In this document: positions 8,099 through 16,100 of the stretch, in pieces | Layout of the letters: the number at the start of each line of letters is the position of its first letter | Position numbering within the stretch: the stretch's first letter is position 1 | Source of the DNA: CAYMLQ01 sp964390795 | Lineage (GTDB): Bacteria; Verrucomicrobiota; Kiritimatiellia; RFP12; UBA1067 | Reading direction: 5' to 3' | Length of the DNA: 24,749 bases | Assembly (NCBI GenBank): GCA_964390795.1 | Contig: CAYMLQ010000045.1 | Coordinates: 1-24,749, forward strand | Notes under the pieces: model-generated | Database searches by the model: none | Seen by the model: the letters and a program-made list of their open reading frames with translations, nothing else | What the model was told of the DNA's origin: nothing | Translations under genes and position numbers: made by a program

Positions 8099-8173
8099 CG
8101 CGAGACAGACGTTTCTGCCATATTTATTCCGTAATCAGTCAGAGAAAATAACGAACGAAACGGAGACACGACA

Positions 8174-8458
8174 ATGAAGATCAACAGAATACTGATGCTG
8201 GGGCTTGTGACGATGGCGGGAATCGTGGCGGTGGCGGGCTGCCGCAAGAAGTCTGAGCCGGCGCTGCCCAAGCCGGCAGGCGCGGCGGAGCGAGCGGGCT
8301 CGGCGCTGGATGAGGCTGCGGAGAACACCGTTGAGGCCGCCAAAGCGGCGGCTGCTGCGACGAAAGAGGCCGCTGGCAAGGCGGTCGAGAAGACCGGCAC
8401 GGTTCTGGAAAAAGCCGGTGCCGCCACCGAGAAGGCTGGCGAGAACATGCAAAAATAA
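8174..8458 (+). CDS. Small Ala-rich lipoprotein
   Basis: 94 residues; GGAGA precedes the ATG. A lipoprotein signal has the lipobox VAGC with Cys23. The mature part is short and charged, made mostly of Ala, Glu, Lys and Thr ('AAENTVEAAKAAAAATKEAAGKAVEKTG') in 11-residue-like helical repeats. This is reminiscent of LEA-like or entericidin-like stress proteins, although no family can be assigned. It is probably membrane-anchored as an amphipathic helix or coiled coil. The next gene (a response regulator) is 103 bp downstream, separated by heptamer repeat E. Confidence 0.75.
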   Translation: MKINRILMLGLVTMAGIVAVAGCRKKSEPALPKPAGAAERAGSALDEAAENTVEAAKAAAAATKEAAGKAVEKTGTVLEKAGAATEKAGENMQK

Positions 8459-8490
8459 GCGAACGCGCCGCCCGCAGAGCTGGAACAAAC

Positions 8491-8532
8491 GACTCGGTAA
8501 CGACGAACGCTGAACAGCGAACGCCGAAGTTA
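8491..8532. repeat. Heptamer repeat, copy E
   Basis: Six 7-nt units between the lipoprotein and response-regulator genes: GACTCGG, TAACGAC, GAACGCT, GAACAGC, GAACGCC, GAAGTTA. It ends about 15 nt before the response regulator's ribosome site. It shares GAACGCT and GAACGCC units with copy F. Confidence 0.8.
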
Positions 8533-8561
8533 ACAAGTTTATTATCATAGGAGGTTACCTG

Positions 8562-8996
8562 ATGACTGCGACATCGCGCCGCGAAGACACACCGTCCCGC
8601 GAAGAGCCCAGGGGCCACGGCGAAACAATCCTGCTGGTGGACGACGAGAAAGCGTTGCGCACGTTATGCGGCCTGTTCCTGAAGGGCTTCGGTTACAATG
8701 TCGTCTGTGCGGCGACCCCCGAGGAGGCGTTGCAGGTGTTTTCCAGAAACCCTGACACGATCAACCTACTGCTCACAGACGTTGTCATGCCGGGAATGGA
8801 CGGTCGGCTTTTGGCCAAGAAGGTCGGAGCGGTCAAACCGGACGTCAAGGTCATGTTTATGTCCGGCTATATGTCGGATGTGAGTTCCGAGCACGGGCTG
8901 CCAGAGAAAAACACGTCCTTTATCGCCAAGCCGTTCAAACGGAGCGAACTGGCCCGCAAGGTCACCGACTTGCTGGAAGCGGACGCGACCCGCTGA
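8562..8996 (+). CDS. Stand-alone response-regulator receiver (CheY-like) protein
   Basis: 144 residues; AGGAGG lies 8 nt before the ATG. After a 20-residue charged leader there is one complete receiver domain: acidic pocket Asp27-Asp28 ('LLVDDE'), phosphoacceptor Asp73 ('TDVVMPGMDG'), the switch Ser101 ('MSGY') and conserved Lys123 ('AKPF'). The spacing 'MPGMDG...FMSGYMSD...IAKPF' is typical of receivers attached to hybrid histidine kinases. There is no output domain, so it acts by protein contact or in a phosphorelay; no kinase is in the window. The location after a lipoprotein gene suggests envelope-stress signalling, but that is inference. Confidence 0.92.
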   Translation: MTATSRREDTPSREEPRGHGETILLVDDEKALRTLCGLFLKGFGYNVVCAATPEEALQVFSRNPDTINLLLTDVVMPGMDGRLLAKKVGAVKPDVKVMFMSGYMSDVSSEHGLPEKNTSFIAKPFKRSELARKVTDLLEADATR

Positions 8997-9005
8997 ACGG
9001 CCCAC

Positions 9006-9316
9006 GTAATCGGTTGGTGGCAGGGTGTCGTGGCAGGTGTGTGCGAGGCGAAGCGGAAATCGGATGATTCGGCAGTATCGGAGAGTGTGCGCAGAGAGTT
9101 TTTCAGACAGGATGATGGCTTTAGCGGCTCAGCGGGGACGCTTCGCCCTACCCGCTGCGCGCCAGAAACACACGCTGTCCGAAGGCGGTAGGGCGAAGCG
9201 TCCCCGCTGAGCCGTCTTCCGTGTGCCCGTTCCCGGTTGAAGTTCATGTAACGGACATGCGCCCGCTTCCGCCTTACTCGCACTGAACTGCCGCACCCCT
9301 GCCACCAACCGATTAC
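9006..9316. repeat. Nested inverted repeat (MITE-like element)
   Basis: Outer arms are a perfect 20-bp inverted repeat, gtaatcggttggtggcaggg at 9006-9025 and its complement at 9297-9316, with further weaker pairing inward. The inner arms are a perfect 28-bp inverted repeat (see 9125-9214). There is no transposase gene and no obvious target-site duplication. It looks like a non-autonomous palindromic element or two insertions one inside the other. Confidence 0.7.
9125..9214. repeat. Inner 28-bp perfect inverted repeat
   Basis: Arms 9125-9152 and 9187-9214 are perfect complements over 28 bp, starting CGGCTCAGCGGGGACGC, with a 34-nt loop. The arm end GGTAGGGCG recurs at 9459, so it belongs to a dispersed repeat family. 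As RNA it would form a very stable hairpin and may end transcripts from the response-regulator gene. Confidence 0.85.
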
Positions 9317-9342
9317 ACGGCCCACACGAACGAGGGTGGCGT

Positions 9343-9378
9343 ATGAACATCCTTCTGGTATATCCTGAGTTTCCAGAC
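9343..9378 (+). pseudogene. 5' remnant of a B12-binding radical-SAM gene
   Basis: The ATG starts MNILLVYPEFPD, the very typical first residues of B12-binding-domain radical SAM proteins. After 12 codons the resemblance stops and the frame runs into palindromic repeats. It is therefore a beheaded fragment, not a gene. The call rests on a short match. Confidence 0.4.
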
Positions 9379-9407
9379 CCTGCGAAGCCAGACTCTTGCC
9401 GGCCATT

Positions 9408-9433
9408 TTCTCACACCTCCAGAGGTGTGAGAA
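9408..9433. repeat. 26-bp perfect palindrome
   Basis: Arms TTCTCACACCTC (9408-9419) and GAGGTGTGAGAA (9422-9433) are separated by two bases. It sits where the radical-SAM-like fragment has lost its match. Could be an insertion scar, an operator or a cruciform site. Confidence 0.7.
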
Positions 9434-9458
9434 TGAAGGTACGCCCGCCGCATCGACG

Positions 9459-9485
9459 GGTAGGGCGGGGTCCCCGAACCCGCCG
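9459..9485. repeat. GGTAGGGCG family repeat, third copy
   Basis: Begins GGTAGGGCGGGGTCCCCG and contains the palindrome GGGGTCCCC inside GGCGGG/CCCGCC arms. It aligns with the arms at 9125-9152 and 9187-9214 in the pattern GGTAGGGCG - GTCCCCG - GCCG. Confidence 0.55.
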
Positions 9486-9522
9486 CCGGTTCCCACGGTT
9501 CGCTCGCCCGCATCTTCAGGTT

Positions 9523-9578
9523 GAACGCTGAACGGTGAACTCCGAACTTTGAGTATCGAACGCCGAACGCTGAAATTA
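9523..9578. repeat. Heptamer repeat, copy F
   Basis: Eight consecutive 7-nt units: GAACGCT, GAACGGT, GAACTCC, GAACTTT, GAGTATC, GAACGCC, GAACGCT, GAAATTA. The GAAC start is kept in six of eight units while the last three bases vary. Confidence 0.85.
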
Positions 9579-9648
9579 CCCCCGCCCACCCGAGGAGCGG
9601 AACAATGGGCGTGCTTCGCTGACACGTTATGATACGACCAAAGGCTTG

Positions 9649-9703
9649 CTCTTAATACATTGTTATAAAATACAATATTATTGATTGACATCCCCCCCCC
9701 CCC
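9649..9703. other. AT-rich island ending in a C12 tract
   Basis: 9649-9691 is strikingly AT-rich against the GC-rich surroundings and includes ATTGT-TATAAAAT-ACAAT. It is followed directly by twelve C residues (9692-9703). This is the longest homopolymer I noticed in the window. No gene start depends on it in an obvious way. Confidence 0.8.
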
Positions 9704-9819
9704 GCATAAGCTGTACCAATTCTATGAGTCAACGCTGTTGCCGCTGTTCGGGGCAAGCGGTGAGTGTAGAGCGTGTGCGGTGGTCTGACGGACGCGGCGA
9801 CTTGGAACAGCACGTAGCC

Positions 9820-9963
9820 CAGTCACATCTGCGACGCCCTCGAGGACTCCCTGTTCAACAACGTGCGGGTGCGCTACTGGCCGGGCACGTGGACGGGAAC
9901 GAGATGGCCACGCAGGTTCCGGCGACCAACTCGCCGAGCTTCTTCCGGCTGATCAGCAAGTAG
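9820..9963 (+). pseudogene. Possible 3' fragment of a secreted-protein gene
   Basis: The frame ending at the TAG at 9963 reads 'ATNSPSFFRLISK', like the end of the secreted proteins common in this group (compare 'FFRVEVKVK' and 'RFYRVQSIVPLSP' elsewhere in the window). Just upstream, a different frame reads 'CDALEDSLFNNVRVRYWPGTW', so a frameshift may join them. Weak evidence. Confidence 0.25.
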
Positions 9964-9989
9964 CCGGGCGTAACAGACAAACGGTTTTC

Positions 9990-10068
9990 GGCCGGTCGGC
10001 GGGCGTGACTTTTCGGAGTCCTTTTCCAAGTGCCCGCCGGGGTCCGCCGGGTGGCGGATCGACCGGCC
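9990..10068 (+). ncRNA. Candidate structured RNA (three-way-junction fold)
   Basis: The sequence can pair as a closed multi-branch fold: P1 GGCCGGT (9990-9996) with ACCGGCC (10062-10068); P2 CGGCGGGC (9997-10004) with GCCCGCCG (10032-10039); P3 CCGCC (10045-10049) with GGCGG (10053-10057). A small extra stem GACT/AGTC lies inside the P2 loop. A terminator-like hairpin follows at 10076. GC-rich DNA folds easily, so without comparative data this is only a candidate. Confidence 0.3.
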
Positions 10069-10075
10069 CATTTTT

Positions 10076-10105
10076 GGGTGCCTCGCGCGAGCGGGGCGCC
10101 CTTTT
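10076..10105 (+). terminator. Terminator-like hairpin
   Basis: Stem GGGTGCC (10076-10082) with GGCGCCC (10095-10101), one G-T pair, then TTTTCGTTT. It lies about 95 bp before the ndvB start and upstream of the 19-bp motif, so it would insulate ndvB from upstream transcription or end the candidate RNA. Confidence 0.5.
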
Positions 10106-10117
10106 CGTTTGCTATAC

Positions 10118-10136
10118 GTAGGGTTACTACCCATAG
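10118..10136 (+). promoter_or_regulatory. 19-bp motif, copy 4 (upstream of ndvB)
   Basis: Reads GTAGGGTTACTACCCATAG and ends 61 bp before the ndvB ATG. This copy is embedded in a wider dyad: GCTAT (10111) ... GTAG ... CTAC ... ATAGC (10138). Confidence 0.55.
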
Positions 10137-10197
10137 CGAGACGCCGCCCGATCACGCATGATGTTTGCTGCACTAGCTCGCAACAGGAACGGACATC

Positions 10198-13100
10198 ATG
10201 CAGACTCTCTCGTTACGCTGGCAATCTTCGGTGGCAAGGCTGTTTCACTCGCGTCCGCACGCGAACGAGCCGCCTTTGCGCGCCGAGCTGTTCAGCGTCG
10301 AACAGTTGGCCCGCCATGCCAAGGCTCTCGCGGCCGGTCACCGGGTCTCCTCCGGCTATGGCCGTAACCGCCTGCTGGCTCGGCTCGGACAAAACGAGGC
10401 CATCCTAAGGTCCTTCAACCGCACGACCTATGCCGTTCAACAGGGCCAGCAGGTCACGCCGGCCGCGGAGTGGCTGCTCGACAATTTCTACCTGATCGAG
10501 GAGCAGATCCAAATGGCCAAGCGGCATCTGCCCCGCGGCTACAGCCGTGAGCTGCCCCGCTTGTTGAACGGTCACTCCGCCGGACTGCCTCGCGTGTATG
10601 ACATCGTGCTCGAGCTGATCTCGCACGTGGACGCGCAGATCGACGCAGGGCCTCTCAGCGCCTTCGTCGCCGCGTACCAGTCGGTGGTCTCTCTGAAGCT
10701 GGGCGAGCTGTGGGCCATTCCGATCATGCTGCGCCTCGGTCTGATTGAAAACCTTCAGCGCGTCACCAGCCGCCTGGCGACCGCCCGGGAGGACCGCGAC
10801 CTTGCGGACCGTTGGGTGAACCGCCTGCAGGAAATGGCGGAGAAGAACCCGTCCCACCTCGTGGTGGTGGTCGCGGAGATGGCCCAGTCCGACCACTCCC
10901 TCTCCAGCGCGTTCGTGGCAGCATTCTGTCAGCACTTGTCGCGCCACAGCCCGGTGTTGCACCTCGCGCGCATCTGGCTCGAACAGCGGCTCGCCGAGCA
11001 GGGGCTGTCGATCGAACAGCTCATCCACATGGAGAGCCAGAATCAGGCGGCCGACCAGGTCTCCGTCAGCCACAGCATCGCCAGCCTGCGCTTCCTGAGC
11101 GCCTTGGATTGGAAGGCGTTCGTGGAGTCCCTCAGCCTGGTCGAGGCGACGCTGAGCACGGATCCCGCCGGCGTGTACCGCGAAATGGATTTCCCGACCC
11201 GTGACCGGTATCGCCATTCGGTCGAAGCCATCTCCCGGCACGGCAGCCTGTCGGAGGCGGCCGTTGCCGAGCAGGCGATCCGTCTGGCGGCGGACAGCGC
11301 CCGGCAAAAAGGGCCCGAAGACCGGACAGCCCATGTGGGCTATTACCTGATCGACAAAGGTCAACCCGCCCTGGGGCGCTTGGCGTCGGTGCGGTGGCCC
11401 TGGCGCACGCTCATCGAACGGAGCATCCACCGTTTTCCGCTGATCTTCTACGCGGGCGGCATCGGTGCGCTCACGTGTCTCGCGACGCTCGGCCTTGTGC
11501 TTCAGGCCCGGACGTTCGGCGTCCACGGCTGGAGGCTCGCTTTCTTCGCCCTCGTCTTCCTCCTTTGCGCCAGCCAACTGGCCCTGTCGCTGATGAACTG
11601 GCTGTCCACGCTGCTGATTAAACCCAGCAGGCTTCCGCGTCTGGACACCTCGACCGGCATTGGCTCCGAAGGCCGTACAATGGTGGTCGTTCCAACGATG
11701 CTGACGAGCATGGAGGGCATTGACCGGCTCATCGAGTCCCTGGAGATCCACCATCTCGCGAATCGCGATCCGCATCTCCACTTCGCCCTGCTGACCGACT
11801 TCCGCGACGCCGCGCAAGAGACGATGCCTGAGGATGACGAGTTACTTCTGCGGGTGCTGGCAGGCGTTAGGATGCTGAGCCGCAAATACGCTTCTGACCG
11901 CCCAGATCTCTTTTTTCTCTTTCACCGTCCCCGCCGCTGGAATGCGGGAGAAGGCCTGTGGATGGGCTATGAGCGCAAGCGCGGAAAGCTGATGGAGTTC
12001 AACGCGCTCCTGCGGGGCGGTAGCAAGCACTGCTTTTCCGAGATCGTCGGGGCGACCGCCATCCTGCCCCTCGTCAAGTATGTGATCACGCTCGACACCG
12101 ACACCCAGTTGCCGCGCGACTCGGCACGGCAACTCGTGGGCACCCTGGCCCATCCGTTGAACAGGCCAGCGTTCGACACCAAGCGCGGCATTGTCACAGA
12201 AGGCTACAGCATTCTTCAGCCACGCGTGGGCGTGAGCTTGCCGAGCGCCCGACGCTCCTGGTTCGTACGGCTTTCAGCAGGAGACTCGGGCATTGACCCC
12301 TACACGCGAGAAGTGTCAGACGTGTATCAGGATGTGTTTCAGGAAGGCTCGTTTATCGGAAAAGGCATTTACGATGTGGACGCCTTCCAGCAGGCCATTA
12401 ACGGACGCTTCCCGGAAAACACCATCCTCAGCCATGATTTGCTGGAGGCGTGTCATGCCCGCTCCGCCCTTGTGAGCGATGTGGAGTTCTACGAAGAGTT
12501 TCCGTCCCGCTACAACGTGGACGTCGACCGCCGTCACCGCTGGATCCGCGGCGACTGGCAGATCACCCAATGGCTCCTGCCGAGGGTTCCAGGCGCCGAC
12601 GCCCGCCGCATGGCCAACCCGCTGACCGTCCTGTCACAGTGGAAGATATTCGACAACCTGAGACGCAGCCTCGTTCCCATTGCCCTGCTATCCTTGATAC
12701 TGGGCACCTGGCTCCTTCTTCCGCAGAGCGGCGGCCTCGGCTCGCTGTTCGTTCTTTCGCTCATCACTCTGCCCGGGCTCCTATCGGTGCTGATCCAGGC
12801 GGTTCGAAAACCGACTGATTTGCCCTGGCCCATGCACCTGCGGAGTGTCGCGGGATCAGGTTCCCGGCAGCTTGGCCAAATCTTTCTCACCTTGGCCTTT
12901 CTTCCCTACGACGCCTTCATCAGCCTGGACGCCGTCGGAAGGACGCTCCTGCGCTTGTTGGTGACGCGTAAGCGGTTGCTCGAATGGCAAACGTCGGGTG
13001 ATGTCGAGCGAATCAAGCGCGCGGATCTCGTCGGTTTTTTTGTCACCATGTGGGTCGCGCCGGCCGTCGCGGGGGGAGCGGGGTTGTTCCTGGGCTCCAC

Positions 13101-16100
13101 GCAGTCGGATGAGCTGCTGCTGGCTCTGCCGATTCTGACGCTCTGGCTCTCCGCCCCTTGGATCGCGTGGTGGATCAGCCAACCCATTGAAGCGGCCGCG
13201 CCTGCACTGACCGAAGACCAGGTGACCTTCCTGAGGCGCACAGCCCGCAAGACCTGGCGTTTCTTTGAGACCTTCGTCACGGCGCAGGAGAATTGGCTGC
13301 CCCCGGACAATTTCCAAGAAATCCCCGTGCCGACAGTCGCCTCGCGCACCTCCCCCACCAATATGGGTCTGGCGCTGCTCGCCAATTTGGCCGCCTGCGA
13401 CTTCGGCTTTCTTCCGGTGGGCGGACTTCTGCGCCGCACGCAAGACGCCCTCGCCACCATGCACCGGCTCGAACGGCACCGCGGCCATTTCTACAATTGG
13501 TACGACACGCAAACGTTGAAGCCGCTCCTTCCGCATTATGTTTCCAGCGTGGACAGCGGCAATCTGGCGGGACATTTGCTGACGCTGGGTGCGGGACTGA
13601 GGGAGCTGGCCGCTGAAAGCACGTTCAGTCCCCAGATTTTTGCAGGCCTTCGCGACACGGTTGCGATCCTCAGAGAAAGCGTGCGCGACGCGGCCGCGCT
13701 GGCCGCACTCGACGCGGAACTGGCGCAGGCTCCCACCTGCCTGCGTACGGCGCATCGGCTGCTGGCACAGGCGACAAGCCAAGCGGCTGTGATTGCGGCC
13801 GCGCTGGAAAATGAACGTCCCGAGGTCAAAGTCTGGGCCCAAGCGCTCCAGCGGGCGTGCGAGGAACTGCTTTCGGACATGCGGTTCATCGCACCTTGGC
13901 TGCCGCTTGCGGAGTCGCAGGCCGACACGCCTGCCGAGCACGCCGCACTGCTGGATCGGCTTGATTTGGCTCCCTCGCTGCGCGAACTGGCCGCGCTGGA
14001 TCAGTCGGCCCTGCCCCTGCTCGGCGGCCTGCGGGAAACGGTCGAGCACGCCCGCGCGCGCCTGCTCGCCTTGGAAGCCGCAGCAGCGGAGTGCGACGCG
14101 CTAGCCGCGATGGACTTTACGTTTCTGTTCGATCCCGCGAGAGATCTGTTCTCGATCGGCTTCAACGTCACCGAGCACCGGTGCGACAGTAGCTTCTACG
14201 ATCTGCTGGCGTCCGAGGCGCGTTTGTGCAGCTATGTGGCCATCGCCTTGGGCCAGGTCCATCAGGAACACTGGTTCTCCATGGGACGCCTGCTGGTCGC
14301 CTCGCGGGGCGATCCGATCTTGGTGTCGTGGAGCGGCTCGATGTTCGAGTATCTGATGCCGCTGCTGGTCATGCCGAACTACGAGCAGACGCTGCTCGAC
14401 CACACCTGCAAGGCGGCGGTGCGACAGCAGATCGACTATGGGAAGGCGAACGGCGTGGCTTGGGGCATTTCCGAGTCGGGTTACAACCGGACCGACATTC
14501 AGCTGAACTATCAATACCGCGCCTTTGGCGTGCCGGGCCTGGGGTTGAAGCGCGGACTGGCCGAGGACTTGGTGATCGCGCCTTACGCCTCTGCGATGGC
14601 TCTGATGATCTCGCCGCGACCAGCATGCGAAAACCTGCAACGCCTGGCAGCCGAGGGGCGCGAAGGCGCATACGGCTTCTTTGAAGCGGTGGATCACACG
14701 CCGTCGCGCTTGCCCCCCAACGAAACAAGCGTCACCGTCCGATCCTTTATGGCGCACCATCAGGGGATGAGCCTGCTGGCGCTGGCCAATCTGCTGCACG
14801 ACTCCCCCATGCAAAGGCGCTTCATGGCCTGCCCGATGCTGAAGGCCGCGGACTTGCTTTTGCAGGAGCGGGTGCCCAGGACGGCCGCGAGCGTGCTGGT
14901 CGAAGATCTGACACACGAGACAACGCGGATCGCGCCAGGCGAAAGTGAGAACGTGATGCGTGTGTTCACGAACCCCACGCCGCCCGCACCGGAAGTTCAT
15001 CTGCTGTCCAACGGCCGCTATCATGTCGTCGTCAGCAGCGCCGGCTGCGGCTACAGCCGCTGGCAGGACCTGGCGCTCACGCGCTGGCGTGAGGACGCCA
15101 CCCGCGATTGCTGGGGATCGTTTGTCTACCTGCGCGATGTGGCCACGGGCGAATACTGGTCAGCCGCGTATCAGCCCACCCTGCGCGCGACCAAAGGCTA
15201 CGAAGCCATTTTTACGCAGGCGCGCGCCGAGTTCCGGCAACGTCACGCCGGCCTCGAAATCCACACCTCGATCTGCGTCTCTCCGGAGGACGACGTGGAG
15301 CTGCGCCGTATCACGCTCACCAACCGCTCCTCCGCCACGCGCGTCATCGAGCTGACCAGCTATGCGGAGGTGGTGCTAGCGGCTCAGACCGCTGACGAGG
15401 CGCATGCCGCGTTCAGCAATCTCTTTGTCCAGACCGAATTCGAGCGCCCGTCTTCCGCCCTCCTCTGCACGCGGCGCGCCCGGTCCCAAGAAGAGCGGCC
15501 GCCTTGGCTGCTGCACCTGATGGTGGGCCAAGGCGGCGACCAGGGCGAGCTGTCGTGCGAGACCGACCGCCTCCGGTTTATCGGGCGCGGCGGCACGTTG
15601 GCCGCGCCGGCCGCCCTGCAGAGCGCGTCGCCTTTGTCTAACACCGTAGGCTCGGTGCTCGACCCGATCGTCTCGCTGCGGCGCACGGTTTCCCTGCCAC
15701 CTCACGCGATCGCCGTCATCGACTTGGTATTCGGTGCGGCCGCAACCCGCGAAGAGGCGTTGGCGTACGTGGAGAAGTATCAGAGCCCCCGTATGGCTGA
15801 CCGCGCCTGCGACCTGGCCTGGACCCACAGCCAGGTGACCTTGCACATGCTCAACGCCACGGAGGCGGAGGCTCAGCTCTATGGACGGCTGGCCAGCGCG
15901 CTGATTTATGCCGACCCCGCCCGCCGCGCCAATCCCAGCGTGCTGCGCAGTAACCGGCGCGGCCAAAGCGGGCTCTGGAGCTATGGCATTTCGGGCGACT
16001 CGCCGATTGTCCTGCTCCGCATCGGCGACACGGAGAAGATCGAACTCGTCCGGCAGCTGATCCGCGCCCACTCGTACTGGCGCATGAAAGGGCTGACTGT

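Larger units (their letters stand above)
8997..10197. other. Gene-poor, repeat-rich 1.2-kb stretch
   Basis: No complete gene is supported here. It contains nested inverted repeats (9006-9316), the first codons of a lost gene (9343-9378), a 26-bp palindrome, a third member of the GGTAGGGCG repeat family, heptamer repeat F, an AT-rich island with a C12 tract, a possible C-terminal gene fragment, a foldable region with a terminator-like hairpin, and the 19-bp motif before ndvB. Long open frames on either strand run through palindromes and have no protein-like composition. Confidence 0.7.

Noticed and set aside
9006..9316. Insertion sequence
   Set aside because: No transposase frame between the inverted arms and the element is only about 311 bp.
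8867..9691. 274-codon minus-strand open frame
   Set aside because: Runs through the nested palindrome and heptamer repeats and overlaps the receiver gene; no protein-like domain.
9685..9963. 92-codon ORF as a real gene
   Set aside because: Its start lies in the C12 tract and the N-terminal half has no protein-like pattern; only the last residues look coding, so treated as a fragment.
10405..11817. 470-codon minus-strand open frame inside ndvB
   Set aside because: Antisense to a well-supported coding region; low-complexity His/Arg/Gln composition.
12856..14049. 397-codon minus-strand open frame inside ndvB
   Set aside because: Same reason; the GT84 and membrane region is coded on the plus strand.
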